Part shown: in pieces, positions 30,740-42,292 of the stretch
Numbering within the stretch: the stretch's first letter is position 1
Layout of the letters: each line of letters opens with the position of its first letter
Position numbers and translations under genes: made by a program
Origin: Prorocentrum cordatum
Lineage: Eukaryota > Sar > Dinophyceae > Prorocentrales > Prorocentraceae
Direction of reading: 5' to 3'
Length of the DNA stretch: 43,500 nucleotides
NCBI GenBank assembly: GCA_963575745.1
Contig: CAUYUJ010014272.1
Coordinates: forward strand, 106,501 to 150,000
Notes under the pieces: generated by a model
The model's input: only the letters and a program-made list of their open reading frames with translations
Database searches by the model: none
Told to the model about the DNA's origin: nothing

Positions 30740-31400
30740 AAGGAGGGGAAGGGGAAAGCGAGGAATCGAAGGGGGGTGGGGACCAGCGAGGGGGGTGGGG
30801 ACCAGCGTGAACTCAAGATACACCAGCGATGTTGCAACAACCCCTCCCTCCGCAGACCTTTTCATGGATACTGCAAGAATTTCCTTCCATTGCGGGAGAA
30901 GGCCCATGCACAACAACAACAACCGTCTGAGAAGCTTCAGGCGTGCCAAAACACAATTCCTGGGACTTCAACGCACCGGATGAACGTGACTGCTGCCTCC
31001 TGATAAACTTAAAACGTGCCGGAACACCAACCCTTGGACTTCAACGCCGCGAATCATCGTGACTGCTGCGTCCTAGTAATCCTAAACGACCCTGGTACAC
31101 CATTACTGGGACTTAGACCATACAACAAATCCTTGGATGTGTCGCGTCCGTTTGAAACGAATGTTTGCGGCGCTCAGGCGAGAGCCACATTTTGAAAAAG
31201 AGCCGCCGTCCATCTTTAAAACTGTTACACACTTGAAAAACGAATGTGCGCGGCGCTCAAGCGACAACCACATTTTGAACATGTCCCGCCCCACAGTTTG
31301 AGCATGTCGCGCGATTAAAAAAAGCGAATGTCTGGGGCGCTAACGCGGGAACCACTTTTTGAAAACGGCCCACCCTCTATCCGTGAAGCTGTTGCACATG
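30740..31400 (-). repeat. Composite repeat family B, inverted copy
   Basis: The reverse complement matches 40290-40930. It has a GACCAGCG lead with a 19-bp duplication (about 30778-30815), ACACCAGCGATGTTG, CCTGGGACTTCAACGC repeated twice (about 30960 and 31035), then ~83-bp-type units with GAATGT-TGCG-GGCGCTC and AACCACATTTTGAA. Orientation is opposite to the copies at 22275 and 39740. Confidence 0.75.
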
Positions 31401-31830
31401 CCAAACTTCAGGATCACAGATAATCAGGAAGTCTCAAGCGAAACGCCCGGACGGCCCTACCGACACGTCTGCGACAGGGAAGAGTTATTCCCCAATCAGA
31501 GCTTGCCTCTGTAGGGGTCCTAGCGGATTTATATGGTTAGGTTAGGTTTGTCGCCGATTTTCGCTGCACGCCCGGGTGCCAGGGTGTCCAGGGGTGCCCG
31601 GGGCCCTGGTGCATGGGGGGTGCCCGGGGGTGCCCAAGTGCCGGGGTGCCCGGGTGCCCAGGTGCCTGGGCGTGCCTGGGGGTGCCCGGGGGTGCCCGGG
31701 GGTGCCCTGTAGCCCTAAGCCCGATAGCCCTATAGCCCTAAAGCCCAATAGCCCTACAACTCTATAGCCCTATAGCTCTATAGCCCTATAGCTCAATAAC
31801 CCTATAGCCCCCTAGCCCTATAGGCCTGAT
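31401..31830. repeat. GGGTGCCC minisatellite followed by CCCTATAG octamers
   Basis: Bases 31565-31705 repeat GGTGCCCGGG-type units. Bases 31706-31830 repeat TAGCCCTA/CCCTATAG octamers. 31401-31560 is unassigned. Confidence 0.8.
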
Positions 31831-32050
31831 TGGGGTTTTCCTCTGGTATCATTCATAAGGAAAAAGGATGGGGGGGAGTTTGAAAGGGGAAAGGGGATGG
31901 GGGAGGAGGAAGAAGGGAGGAGGAGGAAGAGGAGGAGGAGGAAAAGAAGAAAGAAGAAAAGGAGAAGGATGAAGAGGAGAAGAGAGCAGGAGGGTGGAAC
32001 AAGAGGTGGATGGGAAGAAGAGGGAAGGGATAGGAAGAGGGGGGAAAAGG
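31831..32050. repeat. Purine-rich GGA/AAG tract
   Basis: Bases 31858-32045 are almost all A and G. Minus-strand frames read Ser/Phe/Pro/Leu-rich artefacts. Confidence 0.85.
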
Positions 32051-32480
32051 CAAGCTGGGTGCGCTCGCGCGATATCTGGCTTCGCACCCCTCTCACTCAT
32101 CCCTTCCAAATGTGTTGAAGCTTTCTGGTATCTGGCGACTGGGGTGTCATAGTTGCACAATCCCACCAAACCCTTAAGGCGTGCGTGGTTTAGGGCGCTT
32201 CTTCTTCTAACCCCCCTTCTTCCTCTTCGGGGGAAGGCTTATCACTGCTTCGTATTGATAAGCACCCCCTCCCCATCACGACCGGGAGCCAACCCGAACC
32301 CATACCAACACCCCCCCCCACAATATCTGTCAACAAAAACAATACAACATGTACTTTACCTCCAACCGCGACCCTTTCGCATTTGTTTTCCCCCTACATC
32401 CTAAGTGGGGTTCTTGGTTTCTTTGGACACCCCGCGCAGTACAACCTCAACCCCGCTGTCCTCATATTTTCTTTTCGCAC
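32051..32480. other. Mixed DNA with fragments of the ~860-bp satellite family
   Basis: Bases 32258-32345 (AGCACCCCCTCCCC, then CAACAAAAACAATACAACAT) and 32350-32450 (TTTTCCCC, CTACATCC, TTTGGACACCCC) resemble 37868-38060 and 35345-35405. They are diverged pieces of that family. Confidence 0.5.
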
Positions 32481-33890
32481 CCATCCACCCACCATAATCA
32501 TCATCGTCATCACCACCATGACGATCATGAGCATCAAGATCATGATCGCTATTATATATCTATTCGCACACAGTCATCACACACTCGCGCACTCATCTTG
32601 AATAAATCTCTAACGGGAGCGGCGTCTGTGAGTGAATCGCGGGGAAGTTTCAAGCGGAAGCCCTTCCCCATGGGGTCCCGACCTACATGTTTGAATGCGA
32701 GGCGGCAATCGGAAACCATTGACAAACACAGGTTTGGTGACACCTGGGGCCCTGAATCGAGAGGAAGTCTCGAGAGGGAGCCTTCGTCCTGAGCAAACTA
32801 GAAAGGATGTCTCGGGCGCTCACCCGTGTGTAAGTGAGTCGCGAAGAAGTCTCCAGCCTCTATGTTTGAATCCGAGGCGGCCATCGGGAAACCGCAAAAA
32901 ACACATTTGGTGACACTGGGGGGCCTGAATCCAGAGGAAGTCTCGAGCTGGAGCCTCGCTGCTGAGCAAACTGACATGATGCCTCGGTCACTCGCTCGTC
33001 TGTGAGTGAATCGCGAAGAAGTCTCAAATGGGAGCCCCTCCCTATGGGGTCCCAACCTCTATGTTTGTATCCGAGGCGGCCATCGGGAACCCCCTCAAAA
33101 AACATGTTGTGACACCTGGGGTCCTGAATCGAGAGGAAGTCTCGAGCGGGAGCCTCGTTCCTGAGCAAAGTGTAAGGATTTCTCGGGCGCTCACTCGTTG
33201 CGAGGACGTCTCGAGCAAGAGTCCCTCTTCATGAAGTCCCCGCCTTCATGTTCGAATCCGAAGCGGCTGTCGAAATACCGAATGAAGTCACACATTTGGT
33301 GACACTTGGGAGCCTGAGTCCTATGGAAGTCTCGAGCGCGAGCCTCGTTCCTGAGCAAAGTGTGGGGGTGTCTCGAAGGGGAGCATCGTCTCTGAATGAA
33401 TCGCGAGGAAGTCTCAAACGGACCCCCCCCTTTCGGGTCCCCACCTCATGTTGGTCATCCGAGGCGGCCATTGTTAGACTGGGAGCCTGGATCCCGATGA
33501 AGTCTCGAGCGTGAGCATGTCTCGAGGATGTCTCGAGCGCTCGAGCGCTCAGGAATCTCGAGCGCTCAGGAATCTCGAGCGGGAGCCCCTCCCTATGGCC
33601 CCCCGCTTCATGTTATCAACGCGAAACGCCAGCGGGATTCCATGTAAAAGCGCACGTTTGGTGACACTGGGGGGGACAGAATCTCGAGAACGTCTCGAGT
33701 GGGAGCGTCGTTCCTTTTTCGAGCGTCCTTCGTAATCCGAGTCGGCCGCCTTCAGTCAAGATCGTAAGCGTCGGCAAGGGCCAGCAAGTACCAGACATGA
33801 AGAGAACCTCCGCATTCACAAAGACGACGATGAATAATACTTCCAAATTGGTTTGGACGATTCTCATGTGGGGTCATACCGCCGGAATAA
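32481..33890 (+). repeat. Composite repeat family C, copy 1
   Basis: A CAT-type microsatellite (32485-32575) and CACTCATCTTGA lead into tandem units of about 170-205 bp starting near 32628, 32831, 33002, 33190 and 33390. Each has TGAATCGCGA-GAAGTCTC, GGGAGCCCCTCCC-ATGGGGTCCC, AATCCGAGGCGGCCATCG and TTGGTGACAC. The copy ends in a tail (33660-33890) containing GTCGGCAAGG, CATGAAGAG and TTGGTTTGGACGATTCTCATG, split here. The same order recurs at 36060-37690. Frames are unrelated between units, so it is non-coding. Confidence 0.8.
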
Positions 33891-34049
33891 TGACAAGGAC
33901 GGCGGGGGGCCCTCACATTGCTTGCTGCGCTCAAGCCAACCATCCCCTATCAAACAACTGCCCGAGACGTACACACCCCCTTCTCCGCGCGAGGCGCATC
34001 TTTGTATGAGCGCTGCTAACAAAACAGCACATTGCTAGATACGTACAAT
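33891..34049. other. Unassigned spacer
   Basis: No recognised feature between two repeat arrays. Confidence 0.4.
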
Positions 34050-35190
34050 CTGCGCTGCCCTTATCTCCGCCGTGCCTCCCAGGGGCCGGCGAACCAAAAC
34101 GACAATTGCTTGCGCAATTCGCAGCGCCCCAAAAAGGCACGGGGTCTCGTCTGGATGAGCGTGGCTCCCGACTCTGCTGGACCTCCCAGGAGCCCGCGAA
34201 CATGGCGACATTGGCACAATTCGCACTTACCCAGGGGGTAGCGAGGTCTCGTCTGGGTGCGCGTGGCCCCCGACTCCGCTGGACCTCCCAGGAGCCCATG
34301 ATAATGGCGACCCTTGCGCAGTTCGTAGCTACCCAGGGAAAGACGAGGTCCCGTCTGGGTGCGCGTGGCCCCCCGACTACGCCGGACCTCCCAGGAACCC
34401 ACGAAAGTGGCGACCCCTGCGCGGTCCGCAGCCTTCCAGGGCGCAGCGAGGTCTCGTCCGGGTGCGCGTGGCCCCCGACTCCACTGGACCTCCCAGGAGC
34501 CCAAGAAAGTGGCGCCACTTGCGCAGTTCGCAGCTACCCAGGGAGCAGCGAGGTTTCGTCTGGGTGCGCGTGGCCCCTGACCCCGCTGGACCTTCCAGGA
34601 GCCAACGAAAACGGCGACACCTGCGCAATGCGAAACCACACATGAGGGCGGCGAAATACCGTCTGGGTGCGCGTGGCCCCCGACCCCGCTGGACCTTCCA
34701 GGAGCCCACGAACGCGGCGACACCTGAGCAGCTCGCAACCAACCAGGGAGCCCACGAAAAGAGCGACAATTGCGCAGTTCGCAACGACCCAGGGAGCAAC
34801 GAGGTCCCGTCTGGGTGCGCGTGGCCCCCGACTCCGCTGGACCTCCCAGGAGCCCACGAAAGTGGCGACCCTTGCGCAGTTCGCAGCCTTCCAGGGCGCA
34901 GCGAGGTCTCGTCTGGGTGCGCGTACCCCCCGACTCCGCTGGATCTTCCAGGAGACCAAGAGAGTGGCGACACTTGCGCTGTCCGCAGCATTCCAGGAAA
35001 CAGCGATGTCTCGTCTGGGTGCGCGTGACCCCCGACTCCGCTGGACCTCCCAGGAGCCCATAAACGCGGCGCCACTTGCGAATTTCGCAGCCACCCAGGG
35101 AGCAGCGAGGTCCCGTCTGGGCCCGCGTGCCCCCCGACGCCGCTGGACCTCCCAGGAGCCCACGAAAGCGGCCAGGGAGCAATGCATGAG
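34050..35190. repeat. 102-bp minisatellite, about 11 copies
   Basis: GTGCGCGTGG marks units at 34258, 34360, 34462, 34564, 34667, 34815, 34917 and 35019, with diverged units on both sides. Steps are 102 except 103 and 148. Each unit holds GACTCCGCTGGACCTCCCAG and TTGCGCAGTTCGCAGC. Because 102 is 3 x 34, long frames stay open on both strands (one of 539 codons on minus). Within that frame the repeat is read in all three phases in turn, so no single protein repeat is preserved. Confidence 0.85.
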
Positions 35191-35439
35191 GAGGCATGGA
35201 AGAAACGAACGCGGGAGGAGACGAGGTGGGGACCACATCGCTCGATTCAAAACGAGAGCCCAACACAGGAGGGTTAGGAACGATACAACTTACACTTTGC
35301 CTCCGAATCTGGAGCATGCGCGGGAGCCCCGTGTCCAATTTGCCTCGGTTTTCCCCACATCCTACATGGGATTCTGGTTTTCCCTGGACACCCCCGCGCA
35401 GAAATTCGCCACCGTGCCTCTGGGCACGGGTCCTGAAGA
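35191..35439. repeat. Fragment of the ~860-bp satellite family
   Basis: Bases 35291-35325 (ACACTTTGCCTCCGAATCTG, then GAGCATGCGCGG) and 35345-35405 match pieces at 32350-32450 and 37710-37740. Confidence 0.6.
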
Positions 35440-36055
35440 GTCTTGAGAGGGCCCAGACCCCAAGCTCTCCAATATACCAAGGCTCCCCGCGTGCCCCCTG
35501 TGCTCCAAGAAGGTGTTCCCGCATGACCTTTTCGGGGCCGCGAGCAAGACGGCACAAGAGGCCCCGAGAGGCTCCCCAGACGGTTCGAGAGGGCCTCGAG
35601 TCGCCGAAAGATCGTTCCAAGACGCTCAAGACGCCCCAAGAGGCTTCCGAGAGGCCTCCCAAGAGGGCCCCAAGATGCACCGATCATTGATTTTCCTGAG
35701 GTTTTTGAAAGATTTTGGCGTTCTCGCCTTGTCGGTTCTCGACGCTCCAAGACGGCCAAGAGGCCCTCCAAATCACCCCAAAACGGCCAAAGAGGCCTTC
35801 AAGAGGGCCCCAAGACGGCCCCAAAGGGGGCCCAATAGAGGGAACATGACTGAAAATCCTAGCCTTCCGCCCCACGAGGCCCCCAGGAGGCCTCCCAAGA
35901 GGCCCCCAGGAGGCTCTAGACCGGCCCCCAAGAAGCATCCAAACTGCTTCCAAGAGCGCCCCGAGAGGCCTCCCATGAGAAGGAACATCCACTGAGCTTC
36001 ATGCCCGCAACCCAGGCACGGTGGCGGGATGGACTGGAGGCCATTCGATATCACA
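35440..36055. repeat. Repeat family A, copy with conserved tail
   Basis: CCAAGA/CCAAGACGGCC units with a T-rich insert (35687-35742). The tail at 36011-36050 (CCAGGCACGGTGGCGGG, then GGCCATTCGAT) matches 559-598. Confidence 0.75.
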
Positions 36056-36375
36056 TCTAACCCACTTTTCCTCTCCTCCTGTCACACCCACATCATCATC
36101 ACCACCGCCACCATCACCATCATCATCAGCATCATCAACAACAACATCATTTTCACCAACATCATCAACGTCACCACCACTGTCATATTCAGATTCAAAA
36201 TGTTCATCATCGGCATCGCAATCCCCTATCACCCCCTCCTCATCATTACGATTATCATCATCGTCACCATCATCGTCGTCATCACCATCAGCATCACCAT
36301 CATCATCACCACCAGCATTTTCATCCTCATTTTCACCACCATCATCACCACCATCATCATCGTCATCACCATCAC

Positions 36376-36428
<53 letters not shown>

Positions 36429-36433
36429 CCATT

Positions 36434-36495
<62 letters not shown>

Positions 36496-36501
36496 AATCA
36501 C

Positions 36502-36536
<35 letters not shown>

Positions 36537-36578
36537 CCATGACCATCATCAGCATCATCATCACCACCACCACCATCG

Positions 36579-36620
<42 letters not shown>

Positions 36621-36740
36621 CCATCCTCACCCTCGTCGCCATCATCACCATCATGACAATAAGCATCATCACCACCACCATCGTCATCATCAACATCATA
36701 ATTAACTCCATCACAAGCACTCACACTCTCACTCACGCAA
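36056..36740. repeat. (ATC)n microsatellite, ~650 bp
   Basis: Nearly continuous CAT triplets with ACC and GTC interruptions; the purest part is 36360-36540. Met-, Asp- or Ser-rich frames result and are artefacts. It directly leads into family C copy 2. Confidence 0.9.
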
Positions 36741-37690
36741 TCACTCACTCACTCATCTTGAGTGCGTCTCGAGCGGGAGCCTCGTCTTTGAGCGACTTGC
36801 GAGGAAGTCTTAAACGGGAGCCCCTTCTATGGGGTCCCCACCTCCATCTTCGAATCCAAGGCGGCCATTGAAACATCTTGTAAAACACAAGTTTTGTGAC
36901 ACGTCTCGAGCGGGAGCGTGAGTCCTGAGCAAGCTGCGAGGATGTCTCGGGCGCTCACTCGTCTGTGCGTGAATCGCGAGGGCGTCTCAAGCGGGAGTTC
37001 CTCCCCATGTAGTCCCAACCTGTATGCTCGAACCCGAGGCGGACATCTGAATACCTTGCAGAAGCAGAAAGTTGCTGATACCTCGGGGCCCGATCCCCGA
37101 GAAAGTCTCGAGCGGGAGGCCCGTTCGACGCTCACTCGTTTCTGAATGAATCGCCAGGAAGTCTCTAGCTTGAGCCCCTCCCCATGGGGCTCCCACTTCC
37201 ATGTTCGAATCCACTGCGGCTACCGGAATAGTCTGTAAAAAACACACAAGTGTGGTGTCACCTGGGAGGCTACATCCCGAGGAAGTCTAGAGAGGGAGCC
37301 TGGTTCCTGAGCAACTTGAAAAAGATGTCTCGAGCGGGAGCCTCGTCTGTCAGTGAACCGCGAAGAAGAAGAAGAAGTCTTGAGTGTGAGCCCCCTCCCC
37401 AAGGGGTCCCCGTCTCATGTTTGTAATCCGAGGCGGCCATCGGAACACACTGTAATAACACAGGTTTGGTGACACCTGGGAGTCTGAATCTTGAGGAAGT
37501 CTCAATCGGGAGCGTCGTTCCTTTGTCGAACGTCCTTTTGGAAGGCGGCCATCCTCAACCAAGCCTGTAAGCGACGGCAAGGACCAGTAGGTACCATGCA
37601 GAAGGAGAGCCCCCATATTAACAGAGACAACGATGAATCTTACTTTCAGATTTGTTTGGACGATTCTCATGCAGGGTCCCACCGTCGGAG
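36741..37690 (+). repeat. Composite repeat family C, copy 2
   Basis: CACTCATCTTGAG is followed by units near 36792, 36968, 37142 and 37350, and a tail (37465-37690) matching 33660-33890. Unit spacing is 174-208 bases. Confidence 0.8.
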
Positions 37691-39545
37691 TAGGTGACAG
37701 GGGCCATCCACTTTGCCTTTAAATCTGGAGCATGCGCGGGCGCCCCGCGACCAGTTTGCACTGTTTTTTGCCAGGGATATTCGGGTGCTACTTATGTGTT
37801 GGCAGGGCTGGTGGGAGTGAGCGAGCCGGCTTGTGCCTTGTGGGCAGGAGGTGTCTTGATTACTGTTCTCTATTGATATACACCCCCTCCCCCAGGCGAC
37901 CGGCAGCCAACCGGGAACCATGAGGACACCATGCTCACACCCCCCACCATCCCTGCCCCCCAAAAATTGCAAAACGCACTCTGCCTCCACATTTGGAGCC
38001 TGCGCGGCCAACCCGATGTGCCCCCCCACCCCCCACCATCCCTGTCAAAAACAATACAAAATACACTTTGGGACAAAGTCTGGAGTCATGTTCGTGAAGC
38101 GCGCGGGCACGTTGTATGGTTTTTGACACGGACGGCAGGGGTGTCAGCATATTGCCTGCTTTGCGCAGGGCTACCAACCCTAAGAACAATCAAAACAAAA
38201 TTTACCTCGCGGCTAGATCTGGATCATGCGCGGCCATCCCGCGATCACTGTCAAGTGGTTCTTGACAGGGACGGCAGGGGTGGTGGCGTATGGCCTGCTG
38301 TGCGCAGGCCAACCAGACACGATGATGGGCATTGGTTTTCGACAAGGATGGTGGGGGCCGACATGTTTCCCGATGTGTGCTGTCATGTGCGCAGGCGCCC
38401 CTGACTCACTCTGCACGTGCCCCAAACGTGGCGCACCTGGCGCGGCTGGAGTGTGCGGTGCACGCGGCGCACGCGGAGCACGTGGCGCATCTGGCGCACC
38501 AGGCGTGCCTGGCACGCTTGGGCCTCAGGGGAGCCTGGCGTGCGTGGCGCACCTCGCCCCAGCGTCGCGCACATGGGGTTGGTTTTGGGTCCCAGTAGCT
38601 GTCCATCCAAAGGCGACCGCTGAACATGCTCAGGCTCGGGTGTTACTTATGTGTTTGGAAGGAGGGCGGGAGTGAGCTAGACGGCTTGCCATCTAGGGGG
38701 TGTCTTGATCACTGTTCCCTGTTAATATGCACCCCCTCCCCCACCCGGCCGGCGGCCAACCCGGAACCATGCCAACCCAATGAGGGCCACCCCCCACACC
38801 GTCCCTGACCCCCCCAAAAAATACAGCACGCACTTTGCCTCCACATTTGGAGCATGCGCGGCCAACCCGATGCGCCCCCCCCATTCCTGTCAAAAACAAT
38901 ACAAAATACACTTTCGGGCAAAGTCTTGAGTCATGTTCGTGAGGCCCGCGAGCACGTTGTATTGCTTCTGACAGGGGCGGCGGGGGTGTAAGCATATTGC
39001 CTGCTGTGCGCAGGGCTACCATCCCCGACACGCAACAATTCAAAACGCACCTCGCGGCTAAATCTGGTTCATGCGCGGCCACCCCGCGATCACTGTCACG
39101 TGGTTTTTGACAGGGACGACGGGGGTGGTGGCGCGTGGCCTGCTATGCGCAGGCCCACCAGACACAAGGATGGGCATGGTTTTCGACAAGGATGGTGGGG
39201 GCCGACATGTTTCCCGATGTGTGATGTCACGTGTGCAGGCGCACCTGACGCACTCTGCACGTGCCCCAAACGTGGCGCACCTGGCGCGGCTGGAGTGTGC
39301 GGCACAACTGGCGCACTCGGAGCACGTGGCGCATCGGGCGCACCACGCGTGCCTGGCACGCTCGGGCCCCAGGGATGTCTGGCGTGCGTGGCGCGCCTGG
39401 CACGCGTGGCGCACCTCGCACAAGCGTCGCGCACCTGGGGTCGGTTTGGTTCCCAGTAGCTGTCCGTTCAAAGACGACCGCTGAACATGCTCAGGCTCGG
39501 GTGTTACTCATGTGTTGGGAGGGCGGGTGGGAGTGAGCTAAGCGG
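37691..39545 (+). repeat. ~860-bp satellite, two tandem copies (family D)
   Basis: GGGTGYTACTYATGTG marks unit edges at 37783, 38638 and 39499 (steps 855 and 861). Each unit holds a CACCCCCTCCCCCA block, several forms of TTTGCCTCCACATTTGGAGC followed by ATGCGCGGCC, TGTCAAAAACAATACAAAAT, TTTTTGACAGGGACG, and a run of GGCGCACCTGGCGC-type units (about 38395-38570 and 39240-39430). Frames across it read Ala/His/Arg-rich artefacts. Confidence 0.85.
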
Positions 39546-39739
39546 CTTGCGGGCGGGTGGGTAGCTTTACCCCTCTCCCTACCCGCTCCCCCTGGTTCTG
39601 GAGGGGAGGGGGGGGGCGTGACCCATTGGAACGTCCAGGAAGACTTCGGCGAGAAGGCAACAACAATTGATCATTCTGCTTGGGTTTGGGCCAGGTTTGG
39701 CCTCTGAGGGGGGTCAACGTGGTGACCCCCTCTTCTTTC
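39546..39739. other. Unassigned spacer
   Basis: Contains a G-rich run near 39600-39620. No gene or known repeat recognised. Confidence 0.4.
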
Positions 39740-41070
39740 ATCGAACTCCTCCTAGATGACCCCAAAGGATCCCGAGAGCGCCCCAAGAGGCACCCAAGAG
39801 GCCCCAAGAAACCCCTAAGAGGTCCATAAGAAACTCCCAATAAATTCCGAAGAGGCCCCAAGAAGCTCCCCCGAGGCACTCGATACGCTTCTAGGTTCCC
39901 CCCGGACCGCTAAGTTGCTCCCAAGACGCTCCAAGAGGACTCCAAACAGCTCAAGAGGATATCCGAAGAGATTCCGAGAAGCATCCAAACGGTCTCTGAC
40001 CTTTCTGCTCGCACTGCTCCTCCTCCTCCTCCTCCTCTTCTTCGTCCGCCTATTCCTCCTATTTCTCCTTCTCCCTCTCCCCCTTCCCCTCCTTCTCCCC
40101 CTCCCCCTCCTCCTCGTTCTCCTCCTCGTTCTCCTCCTCCTCCTCCTCCTCCTCCAAATCTTTCTCCTTATAGATAACTCCTCAATGTCGCACCCCGAGG
40201 CCGGTCGAAAGGGCGGGTCGGGCGTTTTGCCCGAGACGTCCTCACCATGTATGGCCCTGAAGCTCAAACATTGACAACAATTTCACAGATAGATGGCGGG
40301 TGGCTTCCAAAATGTGACTCTCGCCTTAGCGTCGCGCACATCCGTTTTCAACATTGGCAACAGTTTTACATACTGAGGGCGGGTGGTTTTCAAAATGTGG
40401 CTCTCGTCTTAGCGCCGCGCATATTCGTATTGAAGACTGGCCGTTTTCAACATGAGGTCCTCGTCCGAGCGCCGCGCACACTCGCATTAAACATGTGCAA
40501 GAGTTTCACTGATTGAGGGCGGTTCCTTTTAAACATGTGGCTCTCGCCTCAGCGCCGCGCACATTCGTTGTAAGCAGTCGCAAGAATTTCACTGATTCTC
40601 ATGGTCAACGTACCAGAACTGATGTTTTGGAACGATTCAGGATTGCAAGGGCGCAACAGTCACGTTGACTCGCGGTGTTGAAGTCCCACGTTTGTAGTTC
40701 TGGTGCGATTCAGGATCGCCAAACTGTAACATTCAGGGTAACTCGTGGCGTTGAAGTCCTGAGAACGGCGCTTTTGTACGCTTCAGGATTTTCACACGGT
40801 GTCCCCCAAAGGGGCAATTCCCTCAGTGGAAATGAACCCTTGTAGGGACCTGTGAAGAGGGAGCTTTGAGGGAGGGTGTATTCCAACATCGTTGATGAGT
40901 CTTGGGCTTGCACTGGTCCTCCTCCCCCTCCTCCCCCTCCTCCTCCATCTTCCCCGTCTTGGGGTACTACGGTTCCCCCAGCCCTTTCTTCCACTGCATG
41001 CTCCCCCGCATCCCTGATCAGGGCAACTCGCCTGGGCATCGTTTCTGAATGGGCTGGTGGGGTTACGCGA
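39740..41070 (+). repeat. Composite repeat family B, fullest copy
   Basis: Order of modules: family A units (39750-40000); CTC/CCT tract (40010-40160); lead with GGGCGTTTTGCCCGAGAC (about 40218); ~83-bp units starting near 40290, 40372 and 40512; two GATTCAGGAT...GTTGAAGTCC units (40635-40770); GAAGAGGGAGCTTTGAGGG (about 40854); a second pyrimidine tract (40918-40960); and a terminal module with CATCCCTGATCAGGGCAAC and GGGCATCGTTTCTGAA (40965-41060). Confidence 0.8.
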
Positions 41071-41415
41071 CGCGTTTAGAACTTGACCCATCGCTTGCTG
41101 CGCAATTCGGCAAGGGAGCTTTGTACATTAATCATTGGAGGAGGAGACGGATGACCAGGAGGAAAGAGGAGCATGAGTAAGAATAACAAGAATAATAGCA
41201 AACGCATATCGAGAACTCCGCTGCCCTCGGGTGTATCCCAATCGTACGACACACGGACGAAAAACCTAGCGAGACATGCGCCCCGCCAATCGGAACACTA
41301 ACGGATCGCATCGCTATGGGCAGAGCTCAGTGGCGATCCGAAAACATGACGCTCCGATTGAAACGCAAGCGTGAAACATCGAATCCTCGAATCTGATCCG
41401 TGGGAAAACAACACG
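41071..41415. other. Unassigned DNA
   Basis: No recognised repeat or coding feature. Confidence 0.4.
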
Positions 41416-41457
41416 CGATACATATATATATATATATATATATAGATCTCCATATCT

Positions 41458-41548
<91 letters not shown>

Positions 41549-41640
41549 AAGAGAGATATATAGAGAGAGAGAGAGAGAGAGAGAAAAAAAAGAGAGCGAG
41601 AGAGAGAAGAGAGAGAGAGAGAGAGAGGGAGGCGAGAGCG
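41416..41640. repeat. (TA)n then (GA)n microsatellite
   Basis: TA dinucleotides (41418-41443 and 41460-41505) flank ATAGATCTCCATATCTAGAT, giving an almost perfect palindrome. GA dinucleotides follow to 41635. Confidence 0.9.
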
Positions 41641-42292
41641 CAGCTACACTTTGCCAGGGGACAGAGGAAGGCAGGACTCCTGTCGAGAACTTGTGGAGGA
41701 CCAAGAGAGGATTGGGGGAGGTGGAGAGGAGGAGCGGGGAGAATGGGTAGGAGGGGGCAGAAGGTTTTCATTGGAACCGTTTTCGGTGCAAGCTTCAAGC
41801 TCAGAGACGGCAAGCTGAACCAACGGTGACCACTCTCGTGTACCCCACCCGCCGTTCTGGCCTTCTGTTCACGCCACTCCGAACAGACCCTCTGCAAGGA
41901 GCGCCTCGAACAGCACTTCAGCGCGCTCCCTGTCTGATGGCGTGTGAGCTCGACCCTGCTGCGGGAGGAGTCGAGCTGGCATGTGCGCTGCTTTCCGAAT
42001 CAGCTCACAGAAGGCACCCATCTTGCACTTAGACGAGCTCGTTCCACTAGTCGCAAAGTGAATACTCGCAAATGGCCTGGATCCGCCGCGGGGGATCTAC
42101 GATCCATTTCGAAGAAGCATTTATTTGTTTTTTTTCTGTTCCCGACCATCATGTGGTGTTGGGTCCTCGTTTTAAAAAGACAGCACCCCGCGTCTCCTCC
42201 TCTCCTCCTCTCCTCTCCTCCTCCTCCCCCTCCTGCCTCCTCCCATCCGCCTCGTCACCTCCCTGCGTTTCACCCACCCAGGACAGCGTTTC
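41641..42292. other. Unassigned DNA with a CTCCTC tract
   Basis: Pyrimidine tract at 42193-42245. Nothing else recognised. Confidence 0.4.

Noticed and set aside
35999-36748. Asp-rich 249-codon and Met-rich 163-codon minus frames
   Set aside because: They are translations of the ATC microsatellite; all frames on both strands are open there.
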